Shown in pieces: positions 1 to 9,173 of a DNA stretch of 64,000 bases (positions are counted from its first letter, which is position 1; the number at the start of each line of letters is the position of its first letter). The DNA lies in the NCBI GenBank assembly GCA_024698045.1, contig JAILRS010000030.1:1-64000 (forward strand). The letters run 5' to 3'. A program made the translations under genes and the position numbers. The DNA comes from Selenomonadaceae bacterium (GTDB taxonomy: Bacteria > Bacillota > Negativicutes > Selenomonadales > Selenomonadaceae). Below the pieces are notes generated by a model that was not told where the DNA came from, searched no databases, and worked only from the letters and a program-made list of their open reading frames with translations.

Positions 1-856
1 AATTAATTTCATCTTCTGCCAGCTCTATAAGTCCGTATTCACCGGTTGCGTCACCTACAAGAAAACACGTATTGTTGGTATCTACTCCGAATGGCGTCAA
101 TCCGATGGTATACCAGTCATAACTATTCTTTAGGAATTCAACGACTTCATCTACGGTGGCGCAATTTTGAGATGCCAGCATTGGAATAGATGTCTGACAA
201 GCACGAAGTTCACTCCAAGGAATGCCGTCATCACGAGTCGTTTCACCACGAGATGAATGCATCCCATAGCAAGTAAGTCTGTCAGTTTTTTCGCGCTGAT
301 TCATTTCAATGTACAGACCTTTTTCATTCATGCAGTCAGATGTACAAAAGAGAAGTACACTTTGTGCCTCTTCATCTAACTCGTCGATCTTCTGCAAATC
401 TGCGTAAGACATGTAAAATTTAGGGAGATATGACACACAGAAATTCTTATACTTTCCATAGGTAGTCTTGAATACATAAGCAGCACTCTGTGAGATATCT
501 AAATCCATATTTCGCCCCATGACGACTTCTCCGCGGCTGTTCTTTTTGACCATGGCAGTGCAACCGAACTTTGGAATTTTTCCGTTGTCGACAAGAGCAT
601 TAAAGGCAGCAAGACCTTTTTTTTCTGTAGAGGGGTCGGTAAAGTCGGGCAACTCTATGACATAGTTACCCAAGTCTTTAAATCCTTTGTGCTCGACGGT
701 TTCGCCCTTCCAAGTTTTTTCGGCTTTAATGACTGTGGATTTTGCTCCGTAGGTGACGGGGGAATCGATTGCACCAATCGCAAAAAAAGCAGTTGCGAAG
801 GCTGTTAAGACGGCGATTTTTTTTAACCGCTTAACCGTCTTGGAAACAGTAAACAT
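1..856 (-). CDS. Exported linear amide C-N hydrolase (Ntn family), copy A, 3' end outside window
   Basis: First of three tandem paralogues; about 285 residues are visible and the C-terminus lies beyond position 1. The start at 856 has a GGAGG site at 866-870. The N-terminus has a basic stretch (KTVKRLKK) and a hydrophobic segment, a signal peptide or anchor. After it comes GCTAM with Cys99 as the likely Ntn nucleophile, then GRNMDLD, as in choloylglycine hydrolase/penicillin V acylase-like enzymes where the Cys is exposed by processing. Substrate unknown: bile acid, acyl-lactone or peptide amides are all possible. Sequence is very close to copies B and C, so this is a recent duplication. It has its own promoter at 902-931. 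Confidence 0.75.
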   Translation of the reverse strand, partial: MFTVSKTVKRLKKIAVLTAFATAFFAIGAIDSPVTYGAKSTVIKAEKTWKGETVEHKGFKDLGNYVIELPDFTDPSTEKKGLAAFNALVDNGKIPKFGCTAMVKKNSRGEVVMGRNMDLDISQSAAYVFKTTYGKYKNFCVSYLPKFYMSYADLQKIDELDEEAQSVLLFCTSDCMNEKGLYIEMNQREKTDRLTCYGMHSSRGETTRDDGIPWSELRACQTSIPMLASQNCATVDEVVEFLKNSYDWYTIGLTPFGVDTNNTCFLVGDATGEYGLIELAEDEIN

Positions 857-901
857 GTGGTTTTTCCTCCTTTAATGTATGTCATGACAGAATCCGTCAG
901 A

Positions 902-931
902 ATTATCGCACATCAATATATCGTTAGTCAA
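902..931 (-). promoter_or_regulatory. Sigma70-type promoter of hydrolase copy A
   Basis: On the minus strand TTGACT (926-931), an 18-nt spacer and GATAAT (902-907), about 46 bases before the start codon. The same element is repeated before copy B, which supports it. Confidence 0.65.
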
Positions 932-950
932 TCACTTAATAATTTTTCTT

Positions 951-978
951 ATTAAAAAAGAGCAGTTCAAGACTGCTC
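951..978 (-). terminator. Rho-independent terminator of hydrolase copy B
   Basis: Hairpin GAGCAGT-loop-ACTGCTC at 960-978, followed on the minus strand by a T run (TTTTTTAATAAG). It lies about 50 bases after the stop codon of copy B. Confidence 0.8.
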
Positions 979-1025
979 AGTGTTGATATTTTTCCGAACG
1001 ATTAAAGTAATGGATTCGATTTGTA

Positions 1026-2753
1026 TCAGAATTTTACATGGTAGATAACATTGTCATTTTCCCAGAAACGGATTTTCATTTCTTTACGTGCGCAGTTTGC
1101 TCCGACATTAACACTTGTTGTCCAAATGGATGCGTCTGTACGCAGATGACTTTCATCCTTGGGCACGCCGTAACCGTAGAACGCAAGAAGTTTTTCGTAT
1201 TTGCTCATGCAGGAGTTATCAAATTTGCCCTCGGCGTTATAGCGAATGTGAAGTTTTGCATAAGCAACCGCCTTCAAGGCCTCGAAATTATAATCATTAT
1301 AATTCCAAAGCAAATTTTGATTGTCCACAAGCCGCGCATATTCATTGAAGTATGGTTCCAATTCCGCACGTTTTTCAGAATCATCACTGGCAGCAAATGC
1401 ATCGTATTTGTCGGACAGTTCCGTTAAAGTAACTTTCTTGCCATTAACATCGAATTTGATAGAGCCGTCATCAACAACCAATTTACCGCGTGAAACTGCT
1501 TCGTCAATGTACTCTTTTATCTTTGGATCATGTGTACTTTTTTTCGCGTCTTCGTAAACTTGGGCGGACATAATCATGCGTCCGTCATCCAATACCGGCC
1601 AAGTTGTCACATAGTCACTTCGCCAGTCAAGTTGGGAATTGCCTTTATCGTCTTGGAAAATGATTTGATTATAGGGATTTTGATGCGTCATTTTATCCGC
1701 GCGTACGGATTCACCGAGCCATAATGTTTCATTTCGCCACATAATCGGCTTCATTGCATCCATAGCGTCTTCCAAAGTTTCGACGCCGCCAATGACTTCG
1801 GAAACTTTTGCAAGTCTGCCTATACCGCTGCCGCCCACGTCTAAAACTTTCCAACGAGGAGTAATATAAAAATTTCCTTGACCGTATTGATAGGGAATAT
1901 AACTGACTTCGTCTTGTGCAACTTCAATCAGACCATATTCGCCCGTAGCGTCGCCGATAACAAAGCACATATTGCAACCGCTGTAATGGGGATTATTTGG
2001 AAGATTGACTGTGTACCAATCATAACTGTTTTTCAGGAATTCGACAGCCTCCTTGACGGTTGCGCAGTTTTGCGAAACTAATTGCGGAATCGCTACGGTA
2101 CAAGTGCGAAGATCTTTCCAAGGCGTACCGTCGGCACGATTTATTTCACCGTGTGCGGAATGCAGACCGTAGTTAGAGAGTTTTGGATTTGGTTCACGCA
2201 AATTTACTTCGATATACAATCCTTTTTCGTTCATGCAATCGCAAGCATTATAGATTAAAAGATTCATCCAATTCTCGTCAATTTCATCCGACTGTTGTAT
2301 TTCTTCGTAAGTTTTATAGGTACTCGGCATATATGATACGCAATAGTTTTCATATTTACCGAAAGTCGTCTTGTAAACATAGGCAGGACTTTGAGAAATT
2401 TCCAAATCCATATTACGCCCGATAACAACTTCGCCCTTGCTGTTCTTTGTTATCATGGCAGTACAGCCGATTTTGGAAATATCGCCGTGATCGTAACGAG
2501 AATTCATTGCGCTAATTCCCTTTTTTTCTATCGAAGGATTGGTAAAGTCGGGCAGTTCGATGATATAGTTACCCAAATCTTTAAAGTTTTTGTGCTCGAC
2601 GGTTTCGCCCTGCCAAGTCTTTTCGGCTGTGATGACTGTGGATTTTGCTGTGACGGGGGAATCGATTGCGCCGACAGCAAAAAAAGCAGTTGCGCAGGCT
2701 GTCAAGGCGGCGATTTTTTTCAACCGCTTAAGCGTACCGGAGACAGTAAACAT
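1026..2753 (-). CDS. Exported linear amide C-N hydrolase (Ntn family), copy B
   Basis: 575 residues, the middle paralogue of the tandem set. The N-terminal basic and hydrophobic segment (about 8-35) suggests export. Cys97 in IGCTAM and GRNMDLE at 112-118 match the nucleophile and the conserved Arg/Asn/Asp of choloylglycine hydrolase-like Ntn enzymes. A NACDCMNEKGLYIEVN segment near 170 is the matching core strand of the fold. An extra C-terminal region of about 250 residues is conserved in copy C, so these proteins are larger than typical bile salt hydrolases (about 330 residues). The ribosome binding site is AAAGGAGG upstream of 2753. The gene has its own promoter (2798-2827) and terminator (951-978). 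Substrate not predictable from sequence. Confidence 0.8.
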   Translation of the reverse strand: MFTVSGTLKRLKKIAALTACATAFFAVGAIDSPVTAKSTVITAEKTWQGETVEHKNFKDLGNYIIELPDFTNPSIEKKGISAMNSRYDHGDISKIGCTAMITKNSKGEVVIGRNMDLEISQSPAYVYKTTFGKYENYCVSYMPSTYKTYEEIQQSDEIDENWMNLLIYNACDCMNEKGLYIEVNLREPNPKLSNYGLHSAHGEINRADGTPWKDLRTCTVAIPQLVSQNCATVKEAVEFLKNSYDWYTVNLPNNPHYSGCNMCFVIGDATGEYGLIEVAQDEVSYIPYQYGQGNFYITPRWKVLDVGGSGIGRLAKVSEVIGGVETLEDAMDAMKPIMWRNETLWLGESVRADKMTHQNPYNQIIFQDDKGNSQLDWRSDYVTTWPVLDDGRMIMSAQVYEDAKKSTHDPKIKEYIDEAVSRGKLVVDDGSIKFDVNGKKVTLTELSDKYDAFAASDDSEKRAELEPYFNEYARLVDNQNLLWNYNDYNFEALKAVAYAKLHIRYNAEGKFDNSCMSKYEKLLAFYGYGVPKDESHLRTDASIWTTSVNVGANCARKEMKIRFWENDNVIYHVKF

Positions 2754-2797
2754 GTGTTTTTCCTCCTTTGATGTAGGTCGTAATAAAATACGTCAGA

Positions 2798-2827
2798 ATT
2801 ATCGCACATCAATATATCGTTAGTCAA
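2798..2827 (-). promoter_or_regulatory. Sigma70-type promoter of hydrolase copy B
   Basis: TTGACT (2822-2827), 18-nt spacer, GATAAT (2798-2803), identical in sequence and spacing to the promoter before copy A; the whole spacer region was duplicated with the gene. Confidence 0.65.
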
Positions 2828-2849
2828 TCACTTAATAATTTTTCTTATT

Positions 2850-2874
2850 AAAAAGGAGCAGTTCAAGACTGCTC
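2850..2874 (-). terminator. Rho-independent terminator of hydrolase copy C
   Basis: Same GAGCAGT/ACTGCTC hairpin as after copy B (2856-2874) followed on the minus strand by TTTTTAATAAG. Confidence 0.8.
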
Positions 2875-2918
2875 AGGGTTGATATTTTTCCGAACGATTA
2901 AAGTAACTAAAAACCGTG

Positions 2919-4637
2919 TCAGAATTTTACATGGTAGATAAGATTATCATTTTCCCAGAAACGGATTTTCATTTCTTTACGGGCGCAGTTTACACCTACG
3001 TTAATACTTGTCGTCCAAATGGTAGCGTCGTCGCGCAGAGGTTTTTCATCCTTCGGCACGCCGTAACCGTAGAACGCAAGAAGTTTTTCGTATTTGCTCA
3101 TGCAGGAGTTATCAAATTTGCCTTCGGTGTTGTAGCGAATATGAAGTTTTGCATAAGCCGCCGCCTTTAATGCCTCGAAATTGTAATCGTTATTGAGCCA
3201 ACGAACATCTTGATTATGCAGCAATCTGTCATATTCGGCTGCCAGTGCTTTTTTACGCGTGGGGTTATTTGCGTTGACGTTCGGCGATTGGTTTTCAATC
3301 ATCTCCGATAAAGTTACCTGTTCGCCGTTGACGTTGAATTTGATAGAACCGTCGTCAACTATAAGTCTGCCCGTTGCCACAGCATCATCGAAATATTTTT
3401 TAATCATCGGATCGTGAGTACTTTTTTTAGCGTCTTCATAAATTTGAGCCGGGAGTAACATGCGTCCGTCATCCATGACAGGCCAAAGAGCTACATATTC
3501 GTTTCGCCAATCAAGTTGGGGATTGCCTTGATCGTCTTGGAAAATTATTTGATTGTAGGGATTGGAATGAGCCGCGTCGTTTGCACGATAAGATTCGCCG
3601 AGCCATAACGTTTCATTTCTCCACATAATCGGCTTCATTGCATCCATTGCATCTTCCAAAGTCTCGACGTCTCTTATGACTTCGGAAACTTTTGCGAGTC
3701 TGCCTTCACCTGCGCCGCAAGTTTCTATACTTCTCCAGCGGGGAGTGATGAAAAAGTTTGCGTGCCCGTATTGATAAGGAATGTAATTAACTTCATCCTG
3801 CGCAATCTCGATTACTCCGAATTCGCCCGTAGCATCGCCGATAAGTATGCACATGTTGTTTTCATTGGCACCGGGTATTGAGCCAACAGTATACCAGTCA
3901 TAACTGTTTTTCAGGAACTCGACAGCCTCTTTGACCGTGGCGCAATTTTGCGAAACCAATTGCGTAGTACTTACGGTGCAAGCGCGGAGTTCGCTCCAAG
4001 GTGTACCGTCATAGCGAGTTGTTTCGCCCCGTGAAGTATGCATACCGTAGCAGGTAAGTTGAGGAGTTCTTTCGCGTAAATTCGTTTCAATGTACAGACC
4101 TTTTTCGTTAAGGCAATCGCAAGCCATGTACGGAATCATCTGTACAGTATTTTCGTCAAGTTCGTCCATCTTTTGTATTTCGGAATAAGGCAAGTAAAAA
4201 TTGGGGAGATACGACACACAAACGTTTTTGTATTTGCCGAAAGTTGTCTTGTAAATGTAGGCAGCACTTTGGGAGATATCCAAATCAAAATTTCTGCCGC
4301 ATACGACTTCGCCCTTGCTGTTCAGTTTAGCCATGGCAGTGCAGCCCGTTTTTGCAACTTGACCGCTGTCGGCAAGAGCATTAAAGGCAGCAAGACCTTT
4401 TTTCTCTGTAGAGGGATCTGTGTAGTCGGGCAGTTCGATGACATAGTTACCCAAGTCCTTAAATCCTTTGTGCTCGACGGTTTCGCCCTTCCAAGTCTTT
4501 TCGGCTGTAATGACTGTGGATTTTGCTCCGTAGACAATGGGGGAATCGATTGCACCGACAACAAAAAAGGCAGTTGCGCAGGCTGTCAAAGCGGCGATTT
4601 TTTTCAATCGCTTAATCGTTTTGGAAACAGTAAACAT
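2919..4637 (-). CDS. Exported linear amide C-N hydrolase (Ntn family), copy C
   Basis: 572 residues from the ATG at 4637. A longer frame starting at 4655 is unlikely because its first six codons contain the ribosome binding site (GGAGA at 4646-4650). Signal-type N-terminus, nucleophile Cys99 in TGCTAM, then CGRNFDLD. N- and C-terminal thirds are nearly the same as in copy B, while the middle is more diverged, as expected for duplicates specialising on substrate. First gene of the tandem set in transcription order. Its upstream DNA differs from that of copies A and B, so it may be the parental locus; that is inference. Confidence 0.8.
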   Translation of the reverse strand: MFTVSKTIKRLKKIAALTACATAFFVVGAIDSPIVYGAKSTVITAEKTWKGETVEHKGFKDLGNYVIELPDYTDPSTEKKGLAAFNALADSGQVAKTGCTAMAKLNSKGEVVCGRNFDLDISQSAAYIYKTTFGKYKNVCVSYLPNFYLPYSEIQKMDELDENTVQMIPYMACDCLNEKGLYIETNLRERTPQLTCYGMHTSRGETTRYDGTPWSELRACTVSTTQLVSQNCATVKEAVEFLKNSYDWYTVGSIPGANENNMCILIGDATGEFGVIEIAQDEVNYIPYQYGHANFFITPRWRSIETCGAGEGRLAKVSEVIRDVETLEDAMDAMKPIMWRNETLWLGESYRANDAAHSNPYNQIIFQDDQGNPQLDWRNEYVALWPVMDDGRMLLPAQIYEDAKKSTHDPMIKKYFDDAVATGRLIVDDGSIKFNVNGEQVTLSEMIENQSPNVNANNPTRKKALAAEYDRLLHNQDVRWLNNDYNFEALKAAAYAKLHIRYNTEGKFDNSCMSKYEKLLAFYGYGVPKDEKPLRDDATIWTTSINVGVNCARKEMKIRFWENDNLIYHVKF

Positions 4638-4681
4638 GTGGTTTTTCTCCTTCAATGTAAGTAGTAATAAAATCCGTCAAA

Positions 4682-4710
4682 ATTATCGCACATTGCTATA
4701 ATAAAATCAA
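4682..4710 (-). promoter_or_regulatory. Probable promoter of hydrolase copy C
   Basis: TTGATT (4705-4710), 17-nt spacer, GATAAT (4682-4687) on the minus strand. An overlapping alternative, TTGTCA (4721-4726) with TATTAT (4698-4703) at 17 nt, is equally plausible. Confidence 0.5.
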
Positions 4711-4782
4711 TATACTATTCTGACAATAAGACACCTATTTATTTACGGACACCGCAATAATCTGCGCAGATATTTCTTATTC

Positions 4783-4812
4783 TTGACGGGCAAATTATCC
4801 TTAATTTATACT
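4783..4812 (+). promoter_or_regulatory. Promoter of the methionine synthase gene
   Basis: TTGACG (4783-4788), 18-nt spacer, TATACT (4807-4812). The expected leader to the start at 4866 is only about 45 bases, so there is no room for a SAM, cobalamin or T-box leader. Confidence 0.6.
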
Positions 4813-4865
4813 TTGGAAAATTGTTTAACGTACGAATTAAAATTACCGATGGGAGCAGAATTTTT

Positions 4866-7247
4866 ATGATTGAAATATTTGACGGGGCAATGGGAACAAT
4901 GTTGCAGCAAAACGGATTGAAGGCAGGAGCATGTCCCGAATTGATGAACGTAGAGGCGGCGGATGCCGTGATAAAAATCCATAATGCTTACATTGATGCC
5001 GGAGCGACGATAATCGAAACGAATACTTTCGGTGCGTCGCGAATCAAATTGAGTCATTACGGTTTGAGTGACAGAGTAAACGAAATAAATTTCTGCGCGG
5101 TGAAGAATGCAAAAACAGCCGCAGGTACTCGCGCGAAAGTTGCAGGGTCTATAGGTTCTTCGGGTAAATTTGTCGAGCCGTTAGGCGATTTGAGTTTTGA
5201 TGATGCCTATGAAAATTTTCGCGAACAGGCACAGTCATTGGCGGTGGCAGGTGCGGATTTTATCATAATCGAAACATGTATTGACATACAGGAAATGAGA
5301 GCCGCATTACTTGCCGCAAAAGATGCGTGCGATTTGCCGATAATTTGTCAGTTGAGTTACAGCGAAGACGGACGCACTGTCACGGGCACGGATCCGCAAT
5401 CGGCCGCCGTAATTCTCGAGGCAATGGACGCATCGATTATCGGCGTTAACTGTTCTCTTGGTCCCGAACAATTAGTCCCCGTCGTAAAAATTTTGGCTCA
5501 GAATTGCAGTGTGCCGATTAGCGTACAGCCGAATGCAGGCATGCCTTATCTCGATAACGGTGTCACAAAATTTCCGATGGATGCCAAAACTTTCGGAGCA
5601 TGGGGCAAAGCACTTGTAGAGGCAGGAGCAACTTATTTGGGTGGCTGTTGCGGTACTACCCCCGAACACATTCGCGAATTGGTTGCCGTAGTGAAAAATC
5701 TTTCGCCCGTACCGCGCAATGTCAATCGTTCGTTGAAATTGGCAAGTCGCAGTAAAACGGTTGTGATTGATAAAAATCTGCCGACAACTTTAATCGGCGA
5801 ACGAATCAACCCGACGGGCAGGAAAAAACTTGCCGCCGAAATTCGCGAAGGATCTTTATTGGGTGTCAAACGCGACGCGCTCAATCAGGTAAAGGCAGGG
5901 GCGAACGTTCTTGATGTCAACATGGGTGTCGGCGGAATCGACCAGAGAAAAGTTATGGCGCAAGCAGTAAGCGAAATCGCGCAGATAACCGACGTACCTG
6001 TTGCAATCGATACAAGTGACGTTGATGCGCTCGAGGCAGGTTTAAAAAGTTTCCCCGGGCGTGCGCTCATAAATTCTGTCAGCGCGGAACCCGAACGAAT
6101 CGAAAAATTTTTACCGTTGGCAAAACGTTACGGGGCGGCAATTTTGGTTTTGCCGTTGACCGAACACGGAGTACCGAAAACCGCGGACGAACGTGTAGCG
6201 GTTGCGGAAACGATAATAACTGCGGCGAAGACTCACGGCTTGAAAGACGGCGACTTTTTACTCGACGCGCTCGTAATGACAATTTCCGCAGATGCAACCG
6301 CTTGTCTTGAGGTCTTGAAAACTTTGCGGCTGTATCGTGAACGTTTCGACCTGCCGACGACTATGGGCTTGAGTAATATTTCATTTGGTTTGCCGAATCG
6401 TCCGCTGATTAATTCAACGTTCTTCGCAATGTGTTTGGCGGCAGGATTAGACGCGCCGATAATGAATCCGTATGACGATTTCATGATGAACGCGTTGAGA
6501 GCATCAGCCGCACTTTTGGCGAAAGATAAAAACGGTTTGAATTTCAGCAAGCTCGGTCAACTAAACGGCTCTTTGACTTTCGCCGCGAATACTAAAGAAA
6601 AAAAAGTTGCGCCCGATACTTTGAGCGCGATTAAATTGGCGGTACACGAGGGCGATAAGGATGAAATAGCCGCGTTGATTCGTAGGGCCGTCGACGAAAA
6701 AATTTCTGCCGATGAAATAACCGAACGGGCTTTGACTGCCGCGATGAATGAATTGGGCGATGATTTCGGTTCGGGAAAAATTTTCTTGCCGCAGGTTTTA
6801 CTAAGTGCCGAAACTATGCGCGTGGCTTTCGACGAACTGAAAAAAATTCTGCCGACGGCAACAACGAAAACTTGCGGAACATTTGTTATCGCGACGGTCA
6901 AGGGCGATGTCCATGATTTGGGTAAAAATATTGTCGGAGCTTTGTTATCAAACAGCGGTTTTAATCTCGTCGATTTGGGTAAAGACGTCGATGCCGAAAA
7001 AATTGTCCGCGCGGCTTTGGAACATGATGCCGATATTGTCGGATTATGTGCGCTGATGACTACAACAATGGTTCAAATAGATAAAGTCATCGAGCAATTA
7101 CATGCCGCAGGATCTTCAGCGAAAGTAATGGTGGGCGGCGCGGCTTTAACGAAGGACTATGCCGATTCTGCCGGTGCCGATGCTTACGCAAAAGACGGCG
7201 TCGAGGCTGTTCGTCTTGCCAAAGAAATTATCAACGGACGCCAATAA
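4866..7247 (+). CDS. metH: Cobalamin-dependent methionine synthase, short form
   Basis: 793 residues from ATG 4866 (GGGAG at 4851-4855); a TTG at 4821 in the same frame has no ribosome binding site. Transfers the methyl group of methyl-tetrahydrofolate to homocysteine. Domains in order: homocysteine S-methyltransferase (about 1-290) with the zinc cysteines Cys196 in GVNCSLGP and Cys261/262 in GGCCGTT; pterin-binding barrel (about 300-570) starting LIGERINPTG; four-helix cap (about 580-665); B12-binding Rossmann domain with DVHDLG (Asp681, His683, Gly686) that ligates cobalt. The C-terminal AdoMet-binding reactivation domain of the roughly 1200-residue enterobacterial enzyme is absent, as in many anaerobes. 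Reactivation must use a separate protein or not be needed. Confidence 0.93.
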   Translation: MIEIFDGAMGTMLQQNGLKAGACPELMNVEAADAVIKIHNAYIDAGATIIETNTFGASRIKLSHYGLSDRVNEINFCAVKNAKTAAGTRAKVAGSIGSSGKFVEPLGDLSFDDAYENFREQAQSLAVAGADFIIIETCIDIQEMRAALLAAKDACDLPIICQLSYSEDGRTVTGTDPQSAAVILEAMDASIIGVNCSLGPEQLVPVVKILAQNCSVPISVQPNAGMPYLDNGVTKFPMDAKTFGAWGKALVEAGATYLGGCCGTTPEHIRELVAVVKNLSPVPRNVNRSLKLASRSKTVVIDKNLPTTLIGERINPTGRKKLAAEIREGSLLGVKRDALNQVKAGANVLDVNMGVGGIDQRKVMAQAVSEIAQITDVPVAIDTSDVDALEAGLKSFPGRALINSVSAEPERIEKFLPLAKRYGAAILVLPLTEHGVPKTADERVAVAETIITAAKTHGLKDGDFLLDALVMTISADATACLEVLKTLRLYRERFDLPTTMGLSNISFGLPNRPLINSTFFAMCLAAGLDAPIMNPYDDFMMNALRASAALLAKDKNGLNFSKLGQLNGSLTFAANTKEKKVAPDTLSAIKLAVHEGDKDEIAALIRRAVDEKISADEITERALTAAMNELGDDFGSGKIFLPQVLLSAETMRVAFDELKKILPTATTKTCGTFVIATVKGDVHDLGKNIVGALLSNSGFNLVDLGKDVDAEKIVRAALEHDADIVGLCALMTTTMVQIDKVIEQLHAAGSSAKVMVGGAALTKDYADSAGADAYAKDGVEAVRLAKEIINGRQ

Positions 7248-7290
7248 ATTTCTTGAAAAATGTTGCGGCATATGTTATTAAACTTCCTTT

Positions 7291-7312
7291 GATAATCTAA
7301 CTGTGTTAGAAT
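7291..7312 (+). promoter_or_regulatory. Shared extended -10 promoter element, copy 1
   Basis: GATAATCT, then TGTGTTAGAAT: an extended -10 (TG-N-TAGAAT). 19 of 22 bases match the element at 9107-9128 before another gene of the same cluster. No good -35 hexamer is seen for either copy. Confidence 0.5.
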
Positions 7313-7403
7313 GACGCGAATAAACCGCAAAGATATTTTCTGTGCCGATACTGTTGCTCAGAGTTTTCGGCGTGATTCTTTGACGGAAGAACGGAGAATT
7401 TTT

Positions 7404-8444
7404 ATGAAAAACTATGATGATGTTGAGCATGTCGCAAAAGTAATGTTGGAGGCATTAAACGCGCTGAAGGAAAACGAAAAACTAAGGGAGAAAGTCGCCG
7501 CAATGGAAGAACGGAATATCGCAACGGACGAAGTAAAAGATACAAACGAAGAATTAGTCAAACTGCGTGAGGAACGTGACAATTTGCGCAGTGAACTTGT
7601 CGACACCAAAAAGAAATTTGATGACATGGAGAAAAAATTCGAGGCGGAACAAAAAATTTTGACCGAAGAACTTTCCAAAGCAAATCAGAAAATATTCGAC
7701 ATGGATAAAAGTCATTCTGCCGTCCCCGAAAATTTTACCAACGAAAACAGAAAGACAACAGTCGAGAGCGAAAATATTGCGGCGCGTCACGACGAAACTA
7801 AAGTCAAAAATATTCAGCGTGTCGATTTTGATTACGGCGATAATTTAACCGACGGACTTGATAATCTAATTTACGAATATGACGGTTTGATTGCCGATAT
7901 GGAGAAAAAATTTACCGCCGAACATGACAAATTAAAAGCGACAATCAATGCTTTGACGGAAGAGCGCGACAGAGTTTACATGGAACTTTCCGATGCAAAC
8001 AAGAGAATCAACGATATGGAAGAAAAATTTTCAACGGAACATGACAAATTGCATGACGAACTTTCCGCGGCAAATCAAAGAATTTCGGATATGAAGGCAA
8101 ATTTTTCCGATGAACGCAGTAATCTGATTGCCAAATTCGAGAATCTCATATCCGGCATGAAGAAAAATTTTTCTGTCGAGCGCAAAGAATTGAACGGCAC
8201 CATTACCGATTTGACGACCGAGAGCACCAATTTAAACAAAGAATTATCCATGGCCAGACAAAATATCGTCGACTTGAAGAAAAAATTTTTCACGGAGATT
8301 AACGAACTAAGCGGGACAATAAACAATTTGACGGGCGAACGGGATAAATTGCGCGGCGAACTTTCCGAATGTCAAAAGACAAATTGTTGCGTTAACGTTA
8401 CTTCCGATACAAAAAGTTCTGACGAAGAAATGCCCAAACATTAA
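7404..8444 (+). CDS. Coiled-coil protein, first gene of the VgrG/Hsp70-like cluster
   Basis: 346 residues from ATG 7404, which has GGAG at 7393-7396; an ATG at 7311 in the same frame overlaps the promoter element and is unlikely. No signal peptide or membrane segment. Nearly the whole protein is charged heptad repeat with a recurring pattern LTEERDKL-x-EL-(S/N)-x-AN-x-(K/R)I-x-DM-x-x-F. Only the first 30 residues and a central Asp-rich linker (about 140-170) look non-coiled. The same motifs occur in the two following genes, so the three share ancestry. No enzymatic motif. Role unknown; a structural or scaffold role within the module is inference from context. Confidence 0.6.
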   Translation: MKNYDDVEHVAKVMLEALNALKENEKLREKVAAMEERNIATDEVKDTNEELVKLREERDNLRSELVDTKKKFDDMEKKFEAEQKILTEELSKANQKIFDMDKSHSAVPENFTNENRKTTVESENIAARHDETKVKNIQRVDFDYGDNLTDGLDNLIYEYDGLIADMEKKFTAEHDKLKATINALTEERDRVYMELSDANKRINDMEEKFSTEHDKLHDELSAANQRISDMKANFSDERSNLIAKFENLISGMKKNFSVERKELNGTITDLTTESTNLNKELSMARQNIVDLKKKFFTEINELSGTINNLTGERDKLRGELSECQKTNCCVNVTSDTKSSDEEMPKH

Positions 8445-8501
8445 TTGTCACGAAAATAATTAGTTAATCGGGCTTCAAACATTTCGGAATGGAGAATACA
8501 C

Positions 8502-9035
8502 ATGAATATGACTAAAAATAATTCCGATAAGAGGCATGGCTACATTGATGAAATTTTTCATACTTTGACCGAAGGATTACATTCAATCAGGAATAAAAAT
8601 GATTTTTACAAACAGAATACAATCGAAGACGATAAAACCGAAGATGATACAGCTACACTATTGCCGCCGCTCCCCTATTCCACCGAAGAAAGTTTTGTCG
8701 TCGAAAGCGAAAAACTTATCAATAACATTGACAATCTGCATCAAAACGTAATGGACTTACGAAAAAGTGTTGCGCTACTGAAGAAGGAACGCGACGGAGC
8801 AATCGCCGAACGTGATACGCGCGACGAAATTATCGGTAACCTGAATGTTCAAATCGCCTATATGCAAAGAAATTTTTCGGAGACCTGTTCAAGATACGAC
8901 AAGACGATAAAAACTTTGACCGAAGAACGCGATAAACTCAAAGCAAAACTTTCCAATGCCGAACAAAAAATCTCCGACCTACAGAAAAATTTTTCAAAGG
9001 AATCCGACACCGTTTCAACCACAGAAAAAATTTAA
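8502..9035 (+). CDS. Short coiled-coil protein
   Basis: 177 residues with GGAG at 8491-8494. The first 75 residues are acidic and non-coiled; residues 75-170 are heptad repeats with the phrases LTEERDKLKAKLSNAEQK and ISDLQKNFS that also occur in the genes on either side. No signal peptide, membrane segment or catalytic motif. It sits 57 bases after the preceding gene and is probably co-transcribed with it; a terminator follows at 9046-9087. Function unknown. Confidence 0.55.
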   Translation: MNMTKNNSDKRHGYIDEIFHTLTEGLHSIRNKNDFYKQNTIEDDKTEDDTATLLPPLPYSTEESFVVESEKLINNIDNLHQNVMDLRKSVALLKKERDGAIAERDTRDEIIGNLNVQIAYMQRNFSETCSRYDKTIKTLTEERDKLKAKLSNAEQKISDLQKNFSKESDTVSTTEKI

Positions 9036-9045
9036 ACACTCTCAT

Positions 9046-9087
9046 AAAAAATTTTCCCTTGACTAAATGTCTCGGGAAATTTTTTTG
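9046..9087 (+). terminator. Probable rho-independent terminator
   Basis: AAAAAATTTTCCC and GGGAAATTTTTTT form a long stem with a 15-base loop, ending in a T run. It closes the two-gene unit 7404-9035 before the next promoter element. Confidence 0.65.
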
Positions 9088-9106
9088 GTTGCGATACTCT
9101 TTCGTG

Positions 9107-9128
9107 GATAATCTCAATGTGCTAGAAT
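9107..9128 (+). promoter_or_regulatory. Shared extended -10 promoter element, copy 2
   Basis: GATAATCT, then TGTGCTAGAAT; near-identical to 7291-7312. It lies 45 bases before the start of the GrpE-like gene and would drive that gene and the Hsp70-like gene. Confidence 0.5.
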
Positions 9129-9173
9129 ATTGTAAATTATTTTCGTTAAGCAAATACGGGGAGGAAATTAGTA

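Noticed and set aside
4638..4655. Longer start for hydrolase copy C
   Set aside because: The six extra codons contain the ribosome binding site for the ATG at 4637.
4682..4866. Riboswitch upstream of metH
   Set aside because: The region holds two divergent promoters and leaves only about 45 bases of leader.
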